A DNA stretch of 64,000 nucleotides from Lytechinus pictus. Taxonomy: Eukaryota > Echinodermata > Echinoidea > Temnopleuroida > Toxopneustidae. Position numbers and translations under genes: made by a program. The notes under the pieces are model-generated. The model did not search any database, was not told the DNA's origin, and saw nothing but the letters and a program-made list of their open reading frames with translations. The stretch covers positions 45,137,373 through 45,201,372 of the forward strand of contig NC_087251.1 in assembly GCF_037042905.1 (NCBI RefSeq), read 5' to 3'. Below are positions 12,251 through 24,485 of the stretch, piece by piece; the stretch's first letter is position 1; each line of letters opens with the position of its first letter.

Positions 12251-12643
12251 AACCCTGATGCGGGTAAATTACCAATTCGTCTACTGACAACTCGTCCACT
12301 CACCACATGGTCTACTTTCATTTAGTCTCATGCCATTCCGTCCATCTACATGTCGTCTAACAACCATTTCGTCCAATAACCATTGGGTCAATCATCACTT
12401 CGTCTATGACCACTTCGTCTCATAACCAGTTGGTCTAATATCCATTTTGTTTTCATTCATTTTGCACAATTAATACTTAATCCAATTATTGGACCAACTG
12501 GTTATTAGACGAAATTGTTAGTGGACGAATTGGCAATTAGACCATGTGGATAGTGGACGAACAGATGGTAGACCGAATGATAGTATACGAACTGGCAATT
12601 GGACGAATTTGCATTAGACGAATTGGACGTAAACCCTGATGCG
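12251..12643. mobile_element. Foldback made of 15-16-bp GTCTA/GACGAA units, 12-bp flanking direct repeat
   Basis: The left arm (about 12277-12450) is about eleven degenerate units of 15-16 bp, each starting GTCTA/GTCCA and ending near CCATTTC or ACTTC. The right arm (about 12485-12631) carries the reverse-complement units (GACGAATTGGCAATTA and similar). The whole forms a long imperfect hairpin of about 369 bp. It is bracketed by identical 12-bp copies of AACCCTGATGCG at 12251-12262 and 12632-12643, which look like a target duplication or element ends. No ORF. Confidence 0.75.
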
Positions 12644-13872
12644 TACTCGAATCAGCAATGGACAAAATGTACAAGTATTCTTTAAAACTAAAAGTTGTAC
12701 TTGACAACGTGAAGTTAGCCACACACTTGCCAGACATGGCTGCCGACTGTGCCAACGAGGCTGTTAAGCTAAGCTTAAAGCGCTTTAATGTTGGATTCAG
12801 AGAATCGATCATCAATCGTCTCTTATTCGTTACAAATTAAACATGTATGTATTTGGTAATTGGAACACAATTGTGATTTTTTTTGCGGGGGGGGGGGTTA
12901 GTGCAGCGACTGTGTTCGAAATTAATACATGTTCGTTCTGTGGACCACCTAACGTTGAGTAAAAAGGTTTCTTAATAATTTAACCAACAAAGTGTGGGGG
13001 AATACATGCCAAAATTTGGACTGCACACGATCCAAAGCTGGTTAAGAGTTGGTCAGAAATTGACTAAGAAAATATTTAATGTGATGTTTTTTTTTGTTTC
13101 AATATGAATTAGTTTTTAGCCTGATTTACTTTTAAAAAATAATTAAGTGATTTATTCAAGTAACATGAACTGAACATTATAAAAATGTTTTACAAATTAA
13201 AAAAAGGGTATGCATATATCAAAATTCACAATAAGGTAATATTATATATTTATATAAAAAAAACCATGATATAAAGTCAAACGATGAATATATATTGGTG
13301 AGCAATGACATGGTTTAACAATTTAAATGAAAATCGTAATGATCACGAATGATATGAAATATTACAAATATATGTTAAACAATATTTGCAATATCTTTCT
13401 TAGATATACACATCAATTAAAATCTAGATATTTGATGTTCCCAGGCAGAGCTTGTGTGATTGAGATTTGAATGAGTAATTTCAAACATGTAAAGTTAGTT
13501 ACTATTCATCCATTAATCAAAAAGTAGTCATAATCTGGACTTATCAAATGAAAACACTTGATACGGAGTTTTAATAGAGCCTCTCATGAACTTCCCAAAG
13601 AAGATGTGTTTTTTTGCCCAGGGGCATGATATCTCGAAGTGAAAGAGGGAGTCTGAGAAGAGTTAGGAAGGAACTCGGAGGAAAATATTAATCCGCGATT
13701 AGCTGGGGATTAGTGTAAGATTTCTGACACTGAGACTCAGACGGGCTAATCTCACGCCTGTCATGAATAGCAGCTTATCTGCTCCTAAACCAATCATCAA
13801 TGGTAAGATAATAAATCATCAGTCTGAGTCGATTTACTAAATTGAGACACATTATCAATGTCTATATACAAC
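12644..13872. other. Gene-free stretch
   Basis: A 60-codon frame at 12658-12840 starts just right of the foldback and has a less repetitive composition than most frames here, but no domain, splice site or homologue is visible, so it is not called. A G-run lies at about 12887-12897. The rest is AT-rich with nothing identifiable. Confidence 0.4.
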
Positions 13873-14135
13873 CAGTGGCGTACTGAGCCAACAACTTTGA
13901 GGGGCGAGACACGGTGGATGGGGAAAGTTTTTTATCAAAAACGAGCGAAGCGAGAGAGTAATAATTGACCTATTTTATATTACCATCTCAGATCGTGCGT
14001 AGATTTTGACATAATATTAAAAAAAAAAATCATATTTCACTATTGTTTCTTTTCCTTTATTTTTCTTTTTTTTCTTGGTCATGAAAATTTTGGGTGTTCA
14101 AGGCCCCCTCCCCCATCGGCGCGCCGGTGTACAAA
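13873..14135 (+). repeat. Dispersed repeat family A, copy 2
   Basis: Begins AGTGGCGTACTGAGCC, then AACGAGCGAAGCGAGAGAG, an AT-rich middle with TTTTTTCTTGGTCATGAAAA, and a C-rich end with GGCCCCCTCCCCC. The order matches copies at 11380-11665 (inverted), 40180-40432 and 48490-48735. The 165-codon frame that starts in it (14094-14591) runs through simple sequence and is not called. Confidence 0.6.
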
Positions 14136-15396
14136 CATGGACCTATTAATAGGTCCATGGTACAAACCACCATTCCTTGTGTGGTAACAACTTACGGAGA
14201 ATGGAATGCTTGCAACAAGTTAGCTAGTGTTGAAACAGAAATATCAAATAAGATCCAAGATCGGTATACGAACATGGCTTTACGCAGTGAGGGGGAGTTG
14301 AGGTGGGAAATTGCCCCAAGAAATGTCGAAAAAATTACCCCAAAAAAAATCAAAAAATTCACCATAAGTGTGCACAAAGTCTTTCAATTATACTTTACAA
14401 AATGCAAAAGCGCTCTCATAACAAACTCGATCACTTTGCTCCCTTACTGTCTAGTTTCTTCGATTTTTTTTTTTTTGGGGGGGGGTGTTTTGCCCCAACC
14501 CGGAAAAAATATCTGCATGCGACCATGTATACGAAAGGGAGCCCTAAAAAGCGCGCAGAATGATATTTTTCAATCTCTTACAACGATCTAATTTTATCAT
14601 TGTATATAATACCCGTAAGTGTTCAACAAATGAAAGGTAATGACTCTTTAATATGCGCCGATTTCAGAGAAAAGCGGGCATTTTTGTCCAAGACGTTTGA
14701 TTATCAAAGATAGGAAATGAATCAATTAAACTTGGATACAATAACAAGGCCTTGTTTGCTTGTTTGTTTGTTTGCTTGCATATATTTCTGCGTTCAAAAA
14801 CACAATACAAAAATATTTACAATTACAATATACAAAATAATGCACAATATAAACAATGTAGTCATATTACATGATAAATACAAATAAGGGTGTGAGTATA
14901 AATTAATCTTTTATAAATGTAAACACATGTATATAATGTAATAAATGAACGCAGGAGACCGCCATCGTGAGCGGTTAGGCTTGAATTGATGGCGGCCTCA
15001 TAAAAAGTAACCTTAATAAAAGTAATCCATCACCCTTGTGAACATGAATGTGTTTCAGTTGATATTATCATCAACGTGATCAAGGTGAATTTCAAAAAAA
15101 CATTATTGAATGATAACGTTATTATTATTCAAACAGTCAGTCTTTAACATCAATTCAGAAATGTTTCTGTAGTTTTAATTACTGAAACTATTGTTCTTTA
15201 TGCCTCTCATTGAATAAGCGAATGTGGTGGTGTTGTTTTAAACAGCGTTAAACTATTTATATTATGTACTGTGTGAAATACTTTTCTTACAACTTTCAGA
15301 ACTCTTCACAATAATTTTTTTTTTCAATTCAACATATTTTGTTCCAAATTACATATTTTCCAAATAACATATTTAGTCTCAGTCTTGATAGCCAAT
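14136..15396. other. Gene-free stretch with a T-run/G-run junction and a possible LINE 3' remnant
   Basis: A T-run/G-run junction lies at about 14466-14485. From 14757, (CTTG/TTTG)n on plus equals an (AAAC)n-type tail on minus. It is followed to about 15010 by AT-rich sequence ending in a small palindrome (GACCGCCATCGTGAGCGGT... at about 14959-14995). This layout resembles the 3' end of an inverted non-LTR element, but no coding remnant confirms it. Confidence 0.3.
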
Positions 15397-15480
15397 AGCC
15401 AATAGCCAATTTTTTTATAAAGCGCTTTTCCCAGAATGGCTCAAAGCGCGTCACAGCATATTATTACCCCGGTCATTAGA
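15388..15480. repeat. Short dispersed repeat tail with AGCGCTTTT hairpin
   Basis: Three copies of AATAGCCA are followed by AAAGCGCTTTTCCCAGAATG and CTCAAAGCGCGTCA, in which GCGCTTT pairs with AAAGCGC. Similar 'agcgcttt...caaagcgc' segments are common at the ends of short retroposons in marine invertebrate and fish genomes (general knowledge, not checked here). No coding. Confidence 0.4.
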
Positions 15481-17895
15481 TTCATTTCAATCCAACCTAA
15501 AACTTCTATTTTGGGGTCATGATCTGTCCTGTTTTCCTTAATTGAAAATAAAACATAAAATTCATTCTCATAACCTTTTTTTTTTCTTTAGAAGCTTTCT
15601 TGTGTCCTGTATTTTGTCCTTGGTCTGTGTTTTTTAAAAAATAAATTCTTTGTTGCTTGTATCTCTTTGGGGTCAAATAATATTCCTTCCTCTTTTTTCT
15701 TCTCCTCATTCTTATTCTTCTTCTACTTCTTCTCCTTTTTTTTGGGGGGGGGGGGGTGGGTAGCTTATAAATGAATCCCTACTCCACAAATATTTACTGA
15801 TCTTTCATATTTTCATTTGTGAATACAATCTGAAAGAAAAAGCGTATATTAAATAAACATTTTAATTTACCCATAATTTATAAATTCATTTATTTTATTT
15901 AAAAAAAGTTACATCAGATCAGCTTGTCACTGACTTCTCTTTCCAATTAAAGTTTGAGTATAGAGCTTGTGAAAGACATGCTTAATTAGTAGATAATCAA
16001 TCTCTGGATTAAAACTTAATCGCTCATAAATTCACAGTTGTCATTCAAAATATAACTTCAAACGAATGTGGAGGAATGAGAGGAAGTTCACTTGCGCGCT
16101 CGCCGCACACAAATACAGACACACACCATGGCACATGGCACAGGAGGGGGGGGGGCAAAAGAATGGGGATTTGAAGAATACCAAGGAAAAAAGATAGAGA
16201 AGAAAACAATAAAAAAACTACAACATCAACAACAAAACAAAAGTGAATAATAAGAACGGCGCGTGATATTGTTAATCAGCTTTTCAAAACATATGTGTGT
16301 TTTATTGAGTATAATGCAAACAGAATACAATAGGCACAAAAATGGTTTTATAGAAAAACAATAAACACGTAAAGCTATTACATAAACTTCCAAATAATGA
16401 CTAAAAAACAATAAACTATCATAACGGGAAACAGGTGAGTATAGGCCTAGCTATTATCATCATAACTTTGAAGGGTGTTGTCCGATTGGTTAAATATGTG
16501 TCACGTGATCAATCTTAGATTTGCCCAAAAAGGTGAGGTTCGATTTGCTTTACGCTAATCTGTCAAAGTTCTCAGCTGTGATAAAAAAAACTCTTATGAA
16601 ACGTTACCACTATTTGCAAAAGTGCGTTGCCCTGTGTACTATCTGAGTTAAAAGTTCGTTAAACTTAGGGCAAACCGTGGCGGGCACAAAGAAAAGATTG
16701 AACATTATTTCAGTTTATGTAATTTTTGTCAATAAAAATATAGATATTCTCTCCTTATTTTAATTTTTTTATCTAATATGTATTTATTTATTTATTCGTA
16801 TATTTACTTATTCTTACTTATTTCATTTCCAGGCAAGATAATTACAAACATGATAAATATAGTACAAACATTGCAAGAATAGTTTGAAAATGAGCACTAG
16901 CCAATGCCTGGGGATCACCTAAAAGAACTGAAAATTCTGTCGAGAGGTTCTCCATATCCGCTGTTGCCCTAAAGTAAAATATATATAAATATAAAAATCA
17001 TAATCGAACTTTGAAATGAACCTTCATTGTGATATAAGAGCAAAACAAATAAAATTAAAGACAAGCAAAGAAGAATGCAAATTAGATCAAACCAGCAAGT
17101 AATGCATTAATTTTTTATCAAGTTAGAAAAAAAAAGAATGGTAAGTCAATTGGTTGAACTTTGAGAGTATGAAAGGGAATTTAAATGACATTTATTTATT
17201 TATATATTTATTTATTTATTTATCTATCTATCTAATTTTATGATTACATTGCTGTTGTTGTTATTTGGTTTTTAAAGACTCTCTAATTCGTAAAAGATAC
17301 ATTATTAGATATTTTCAGATATGGATTATAAAGCAAATAATCACATTCTGATTTCAGATGATGAGACACGCGAGTTAAACTTTCGCTCAATGAAATTATT
17401 TGCTTGCTCTTCGGCAACTATGAATAAAAAAAAATCGATCGCGCCTCCAGTTCCCTTCGCAATACATTAATAAAAAATGAGTGTAGCGGATTCATACAAA
17501 TTTACATTATGAAAAAAGAAGAAAAAAAAACATTAATGCTTCGCCGAAATTAGGAGTCTAGTCAGAGGTAGAATATGGCTGTAGAAAAAAAAGTTGCATG
17601 ACTTAAGAATTTCCTGAGTGAAATGGTGATCTACTGGAGTTCAAAAAAAGTAAAGAACGGAATCAAATTAGCAATGGAAATTTTAAAAGTAATCGAGTGA
17701 CATTTCCGCTTTGCTAATATTGTAGTGAGCTAAGATTATAAAGACAAAAAAAATCCATACATAGGTCAAAACAGAAAGTTCGTTTCACCCGGCTTATTTT
17801 ATATTTTAAGCAATTCTTCTTCCTTTTGAATGTATATCTCGAAATGCTCCTTTTCGATGAGGGGGATGCAATGTGAAAATATCACATCTGTATAG
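15481..17895. other. Gene-free stretch with simple repeats
   Basis: T-run/G-run junction at about 15735-15756; G12 at about 16144-16155; (TTTA)n starts at about 16779 and 17190, which may be inverted LINE tails but have no coding remnant beside them. CACGTG within TGTCACGTGATC at about 16500. No supported gene. Confidence 0.4.
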
Positions 17896-18004
17896 CTACA
17901 GTCACACCAGAGCAACCGACTCCAAACCGACCGATGTGATGTCATTGGAAATAACGTAACAGATTTGATCGGTGCGGACTTGGGATTCGCTGTTGTGACT
18001 GCGG
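17896..18004. mobile_element. Short MITE-like foldback
   Basis: The left arm CTACAGTCACACCAGAGCAA...CGACCGA pairs with the right arm TCGGTGCGGACT...GTTGTGACTGCGGG. The arms pair imperfectly over about 40 bp around a core at 17940-17965. No coding capacity; superfamily not determined. Confidence 0.6.
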
Positions 18005-20093
18005 GCATAAACTACACACAGATGAACCGACTATAGACAAACAAATCTACTGGATAAAGGTAGACGATTAGGTGGTCTGTTTAGAGTTTGGAGTTAAACT
18101 CAATCTGGTAGGGGGTATTGATGTATACCAGAAGGGGCGGGGCTACGGGGGTGGGCAGGGGCGACAACCCCCTATGATTTTTCAAGAAGTGAGAAAAAGA
18201 AGAAAAATTGGGGGGGGGGGGGTAGGCCGGGGGTAGGAAGGAAGAGGAGTATAAAAAGGAGAGGTCTGGGTGATTCAAATGAGAATAGAGTGACGTCACC
18301 TTGGTCGTCTCCCCCCCCCCTCTCTGTCATCAGGAAACCTAAAGGTCCTAAATCAGAAGGGAGAAGGTCTACACCCCGCCCAGCACTGACCCTTCCCCCT
18401 CCAAGTCTTCGCACAAGCATATACCAGCATTATTCTTCCGCTCTCAGACTAGGTGTTACGGGGAAACATTCGTTGCCATCCGACTGCACCCACACTTGTT
18501 TCATGTATTCGTGCACGGTTTTTGAGACAGCATCATGTTCTGGAGGAGTGAGGGGGTAAGAACAGTTCATAATTTGCCTTTTCTCACACAAAAGGCGAAC
18601 CTACAGTGACCCAGGAACGGCGCATGTTCTGATGACCCTACCCCGAAAGGTCAGACAGAAGGGTCAAAGCAGAGTCACATTTTCGAACATGAATGATTAC
18701 TGCCGAGGAACATTCGTGTCCTCTTACTATATCCCTAACACACAGCTAGTCTTACGATCTAGACACCAACTGGTAAATAAAGCCACACTGAGAAATTTAC
18801 CAAACATAGACTAATTACATTTACGCAAATTTGAAAAAAAAATTAGGATACTGGTAGTTTCTTTTCTTTTTTAAGTGATGATTAATGTATGTTTTTCAGA
18901 TAAAATATTGATGCAATTTTTAACATCTAGAAATTTCAGGAAAGAAAGATGGAAGATATTTGTATTCAAAGAGGCTATTTATGCAGACTAGACAATGTTC
19001 TCTTCGATTGTAGGGTGTCTCGTTCGGTTGATATCAGTGTGCAGAATTATAAAAGGACGCCAGCTCTTATTCTTGGAGGGTTAACAAAATATCCCTTATA
19101 CCTGCAAGAAGGTAATAAGGGTATTAACAGGGGTCACGAAAGGGAGGGGGCTGCGGGGGCTCCAAACCGTGTACAAAAACGTAAAAATGACCATCCGAAT
19201 ATGATTTTTTTGCATGGTCATCCCCTCCCCCCCCCCCCCCCCCCACTTTCGGCTCAGCCCCCCACTTCCAAAACCGTTCCGCGGCCCCTGTGTTATGTGT
19301 TTCTTGTTCAATATAGATAAACCTGGTTACATCCTCTAGCATGAGCAATTGATTTGTGAGACACTTGCCTTTTTTTCGACACAACTCGACGTTAATCACA
19401 ACACAAAACAGCATTAACAATCACAAAAAACAACGACACAATTGAGAATAAAAAGCCAAACATTTTAAAAGAAATAGCATTGTTATATATGCCTATAATG
19501 CTTTGATAAGATTGCTAGTTTGTTTGTATATACTTCCAAATAAGAACAAAAATATATACTCATATATGACTGAAATTAACAAATCATGTAAAATATGCCG
19601 AATAGCCATTTTCAGCGGCATTTACAAAATGCCACTATTTTTCCACTTCCTTTGAGAGAAAATAAATGACTCCCAAAATAAGATAACAAGACAATAGCGC
19701 AGGTTAATATTGATTTATTGTTGGGAGCAGGAATCGGTTATACTTGATATCTATCCCGAACGGACTGGATTCTTATGATAAGAGAAAAAAAAATTAAATG
19801 AAATATGCAAAGTGGTGACCTCTTTATAAACTTATCATTAATTGTTTAAGAATTAACGATCAGTTTATAAAGAGTGAATGAAAATTTGTATTCATGTACC
19901 AATTCCTTCAAAACTATACCGCCATTTTTCATGTTTTACTTTATTATCATGATTATCATAAAATTGGGTTGAATATAACGGGGTTTTTTTCACCGTGCAG
20001 CACAGAGAGCTCTGGAAAAAAATAAACCGCTTTAAAATAGGCCAAAATAGTTTGATTATACTGGAGAAATGCGGGCAGTTTTTCCTCAACCGT
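18005..20093. other. Gene-free stretch with C/G runs and one dispersed repeat copy
   Basis: G12 at about 18211-18222 and C10 at about 18311-18320. A dispersed repeat (family B) lies at about 19115-19302: 'acaggggtcacg', CCGTGTACAAAAACGTAAAA, 'tgcatggtca', C16, then 'ccgcggcccctgtgtt'. It also occurs at 23498-23636. Frames of 60-123 codons here cross the homopolymer runs and are not convincing. No gene called. Confidence 0.45.
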
Positions 20094-20651
20094 AAAGGGA
20101 TGGTCCAGGCTGGAGCTATATATTTCTTAATAAATAGAGTAAAATTCATAGAACAAAATGCTGAAAATTTGATCAAAATCGGATAAAGAATAGCAAAGTT
20201 ATTGAATTTTAAAGATTTGCCTTATTCATGTGAAACATGCAGTTCTATAGGCACGTCTTAATGAAAAGGTGGGCTGATGATGTCATATCCCCACTTGTTC
20301 TTTTGTATTTTATCATATGAAATTAGGTTTATTCAAAATATTTCTACCAAGAACTAAAACAATTGGATTGACAACTGATTAAGTTCATTAGTTATCATGT
20401 ATTGCCGCAACTTAATGGAGACAAATCATTTATACCCATGTATGAAAAAGTGAATCAATTATGATTTCATGTATAACTTAAGAAAAAGGAAAGTGGGGAT
20501 ATTAAATCATCAGCCCACTTAATGAATATTCATGATAATGTGCATATAACTGTTTTCACAAAATATTGATAAACTTCAAAATTCAATAACTTCGTTATTT
20601 GCTGTCCGATTTTGATGAAATTTGCAGCATTTTGCTCAGTGAATAATTTAT
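20094..20651. mobile_element. Foldback MITE, copy 2 of the family at window start
   Basis: The left tip AAAGGGATGGTCCAGG is followed by arms that pair: 20138-20212 with 20575-20651, both with CAAAATCGGA or its complement and TTCAATAAC or its complement. Inner arms pair around GTGGGCTGATGATGTCATAT (about 20261-20300) and ATCATCAGCCCACTTAATGA (about 20505-20525). The same arm core occurs at 1-57 and 416-472. The right tip is missing and gives way to the LINE fragment. Confidence 0.8.
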
Positions 20652-20728
20652 AATCCTAGCAAGTAATATTTTTATTTGGATGACAATAATTTGCTTGATA
20701 ACCATTAATTGTCTGAAAGTTAATTGAT

Positions 20729-21553
20729 GCGAACATATTACTAATATCGTTTGTAAAATATCTCGGGCAATAGGTTGTGTAAGGCGGTTTAAGCACTTAC
20801 TGTCCTTTGATATTATGAAGAAGCTGTACTTTTCTATGGTTTTACCTTACATTGATTACTGTATTACATCTTGGGGAAGCAGTGCAAAAATACATTTAGA
20901 TAAGATACAAAAACTTCAAAATAAATATGCCAGAATGCTTTTGAAAAAAATTTATAATACATCACAAATTTCTTTGTTGCAGTCACTGAAGTGGCAATCA
21001 GTAGATCAGCGTATAAAATATCAGTATTGTGTTCTTGTATATAAAATAATGAATGATTTAGTTCCAAATTATTTAAAACCTTTAGTATGTAAACGGCCCG
21101 TGAAATACAGGACACGGTATTCTTTACGATGCCCCCTTCAGCTTCCCAAAGCTAGAATTGAACATAAAAGAAAATCTTTCGCATATGTCGGACCCAAATT
21201 ATTTAATGCACTTCCTTCAAATTTACAAGTTTGTACCTCCTTGTTAGTTTTTAAAAAATGATGCAAAGCCTTTCATACGAATTGATACGAAATGATATTC
21301 CTTTGATTTACAATGCTATGTATGTTTAAATTGTCACTTCCCACTCTATATTTTGCTGTTAATTGTTTCTGATGTTAGATATTTTGTATTTTGTATTTTT
21401 GATGTTGTTTGTTGTTGTTGTTCATAGTTATCTTGACATGTATTTTAAACTGCAGGGCGCCTTTGTAAAGCAGTTTTAAGAACTGAACAGGCCTACCCTG
21501 CAGTATAAAATAAATAAAACAAAATAAATAAATAAATAATAAATAAATAAGTT
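20729..21553 (+). mobile_element. 5'-truncated non-LTR retrotransposon (CR1/jockey/L2-like), ORF2 C-terminal end
   Basis: An open frame runs from about 20729 to 21261. It has the pattern typical of the region after the reverse transcriptase catalytic core in CR1/jockey/L2-type elements: KISRAIGCVRR, then LYFSMVLPYIDYCITSWG, DKIQKLQNKYARMLL, a run with RIKYQYCVLVYKIMN, and SFAYVGPKLFNALPSNLQ near the end. A stop (TGA at about 21259-21261) comes earlier than usual: family proteins normally carry on with a short FK..L..L tail. The catalytic reverse transcriptase motifs and endonuclease are absent, so it is dead. The 3' part ends in an (AAATA)n microsatellite tail at about 21508-21553, as expected for this type. 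It abuts the MITE at 20094-20651. Confidence 0.85.
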
Positions 21554-22380
21554 GTGCTAACGCTTAATCGGTCTCAAACGTTCCTCAATATGATTATTTT
21601 ATTTTATGTATTCTTCAACTCGTGGTTAGAGCAATTAAAAGATTAAAAGGTTGTGAGTTCAAATCGCATCTAAATCTGCCATTATCTCCAATTTAACCCA
21701 AAAATAAGAAATAAAGGCCAGAGCGTATTTTCTGTCGTTTCTCTAATGGTCAGCCACTATGACTGTTTATCTAGATGTAAAATGTTTTATGTGTAATTGT
21801 TACGTGCCAGCTTGGCGTTAATACGACGGAAAGCTGTTTTGCTGAGTTCCTAAGGAGTTACCCCCACAGAAACTCCAAAGAAAATGTGAACTCTTCACAA
21901 AAGAGTGTGAAACCTAACGTAGATGGCAGTATTATCTGATAATACGAATGTCAACATTCATCTGTCTTTGGATGAAATTAAAAAGCAGAATACTCGGCTC
22001 AGAAAAAAATACGGCAAAATAAGTGCGTCCTAAAATCATAGATGGCGTTGTTTGAAATAAAGATCAAGAGAACATTGAGTCCTGCTGCATCTTTGCTAGA
22101 TCGTACGATAATTGTACAGATTCACGATCTCCGTATAGCCTCTGCGATTTGGTTAAGAGTGGATTTATATGAATTTCCGTAGATCGTAGTCTTTTTTTAA
22201 AGTAATGTTTTATTTCTCTCCAAAAAAAAAAAAAAAAACATATATTAGAGTACAATCAACAAAACATTTTCACTTTTCATATAAAAAGAAATAAATAAAT
22301 TGATAATTGTTTAAACATAATGAACATGCAAGATAATTCAACTGAAGGTCTGAGAGACGTTTAATCTGTCTTCAAAACAC
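21554..22380. other. Gene-free stretch with weak tRNA-like segment
   Basis: At about 21630-21668 GTGGTTAGAGC and AGTTCAAATCGC resemble A- and B-box words but do not fold as a tRNA; it may be an old SINE head. Otherwise AT-rich sequence, no gene. Confidence 0.3.
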
Positions 22381-22775
22381 CCCCTCCCCCCTTCATCTAA
22401 AGCACCAGCACAAAAAAACACGATCGGACACACACACCAACCCAACACCCGCACAATCCCCCCCCCACACACACACCCTCACACACACACACTCACACCC
22501 GTACACCCTTGCACACCGCACACCACCCCAACACCCGCACAATCCCCCCACACACACACCCTCACACACACACACACACATCCTCACCCGTACACACACC
22601 GCACACCACCCCAACTCCCGCACAATCCCCCCACACACTCACACCCGTACACACACCGCACACCACCCCAACACCCGCACAACCCCCCCACACACACACA
22701 CACCCGTACACACACCGCACACCACCCCAACACCCGCACAATCCCCCCCACACACACACACCCTCGGAAGTACAC
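22381..22775. repeat. CA-rich minisatellite
   Basis: A unit centred on CACCCCAACACCCGCACAAT, followed by a C-run and (CA)n, is repeated at about 22436, 22518, 22604, 22658 and 22717 (spacings 82, 86, 54, 59). Copies differ mainly in the length of the CA run. The open frames on both strands (Pro/His/Thr-rich plus, Cys/Val/Gly-rich minus) are products of the repeat. Confidence 0.85.
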
Positions 22776-23882
22776 AGCCCCCTGTACTATCATAAATCCA
22801 TGATGTCCGTGCCTGCCTCGCCACCTCTATTGGTGAAAATTTTCCCATTTACTGAGATGGTGCACTTAAGTGCCCCTCTCTTCTGCTTCTTTTTTTCTCC
22901 TCATGTTCATTTTTTAAATAATATTTTTGTTTTATTTCTTGAGGTGAGGGGGTTTATTTTTTAACACATCCTACGATCAATAAACTACATAATGGGAATT
23001 GGGTATCATACGATCTACATACGATTTCCGAGGATAATGTTACGGTGATATCTGAGCTAAAAAGCACTATCTCCTTAATACCTTCGTACGATATCTGTAC
23101 GATCTCTGTGCGGTATCTGTTGGCTTTGTCTTTGGCCCCACATAATTATGCCATGGACATGAAAGCGTACGGTGAACGTAAACAATGTTAACATAAAAAT
23201 AGTAGTCCGTAGGCTATATACCTTCGTTTCCCTCTAAAAATCGTCAAAGTGGAAGTTCACGCTGACATAGGTTTATTGTAAAAATAGCAACAACAAAAAA
23301 TAATGAAAATATTGCCGAAGGTTCAAGAAAAATCCATCAAAGAATAAAAAAGCTATAAGAATTTTGATTATTTGATTTGTGACAATTTTAATTACTAGTA
23401 TCCATCACAAAGTCATGATGACAAATATAACTAGTCATGAAAGATAAATTCAGTGTGGTTAGACTCGATCGTATATGCTTCTGTAACTACGACACTAACA
23501 GGGGCCACGGAACTGGGGGAGGCATTTGCCCCCATTTGTTTCCAAAACCGTGTACAAAAACGTAAAATGACTATTGATTGTGAGTTTTTGCATGGCCAGC
23601 CACCCCGCCCCCTTCTAAACCGCTAAGCGGCCCCTTATTGATATCCGGGCAAATAATTTTTTTTGGGGGGGGTGCTTGGAGTGATGATCTTTTTGTTTTT
23701 GTCTTGTTGGTGCACGATGTTGCTTGCTGGTTAGAAAATTTTGAATAAGGCCCTTTTCGCCCCCCCCCCTCCCTTGCTGGTAAATCCAGAATCTGTCGCT
23801 GGGTATATTAATGTCGACTGAATCATCAAACATAATATGGTTTGAATGTTATTTGAGCTAACGAATGTCTAGGTGAAATGTA
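22776..23882. other. Gene-free stretch with dispersed repeat copy
   Basis: Contains the second copy of the family-B repeat at about 23498-23636 ('acaggggccacgg', CCGTGTACAAAAACGTAAAA, 'tgcatggccag', 'ctaagcggcccctta'), a T-run/G-run junction at about 23657-23672 and a C-run at about 23760. No gene supported. Confidence 0.45.
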
Positions 23883-23989
23883 TAGTCTAGGTGATTGGTG
23901 AAAAAAATGTTCAGAAAATGGTACAAGCATGAAAATCGGCACAAAGGTAGAGTAAGTTATTCTAAACATTTTTAGCAGGGGGTGCCAAC

Positions 23990-24485
23990 GTGAGTTCACC
24001 AAACATAGCAACAGTTGCTAGGTAACATATTTACCTTAGTAACTGAGCTTAATTGGGCTTGAGTAACATTTTCATAAGCGATATGTCCTACAAATTTTAA
24101 TCTAAAGCATGTTCTTTTGTATCACAACAGTTTTGATCCATTTATTCATAGCAACGGTTGCTAAGGTACCCTCTTCCGTAGCAACAAATTCTATATCTTA
24201 GTTCAGATCATTATAATCTACTCAGAATAGCTCAGAAATTAAATCTGGCCCATAGATTCATCATGTGATGAATGTTTCCATAGGTAGACTTAATGAGCAC
24301 CATAGCAACCGTTGCTAAGTAACATTTTCCACGGTAACAATTATTATAGGGTATCTTTTTATGATTATATATAATTTCTATTAAAGCATTAATACATTAA
24401 TCACGACAACCAAAGAACAATGTATACAAGCCCATGCGAAGTACCAGTTGCTAAGTAATATGTTTTCTGTGGCAACCAATGGTTA
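23990..24485. repeat. Palindromic GCAAC-GTTGC subterminal repeats, left arm
   Basis: A block of the form TAGCAACNGTTGCTA followed by GTAAC and, after 8-12 bases, a further GTAGCAAC-like word occurs at about 24005-24050, 24148-24190, 24302-24345 and 24447-24480, i.e. every about 145-150 bp. The spacer sequence between blocks is not conserved while the blocks are, which suggests selected protein-binding sites such as subterminal transposase sites. This reading is inference. Confidence 0.7.

Noticed and set aside
12658-12840. 60-codon frame next to the hairpin element
   Set aside because: Composition is protein-like, but there is no homologue I recognise, no splice site and no support beyond an open frame; kept only as a note.
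14094-14591. 165-codon plus-strand open frame
   Set aside because: It starts in repeat family A, runs through a T-run/G-run junction, and has no domain-like pattern or splice context.
21630-21668. tRNA-like segment
   Set aside because: A- and B-box-like words are present, but no cloverleaf can be drawn; at best an old SINE head.
22509-22964. 151-codon Thr/Pro/His-rich frame
   Set aside because: Two thirds of it is the CA-rich minisatellite; overlapping frames are open on both strands, as expected for a repeat.
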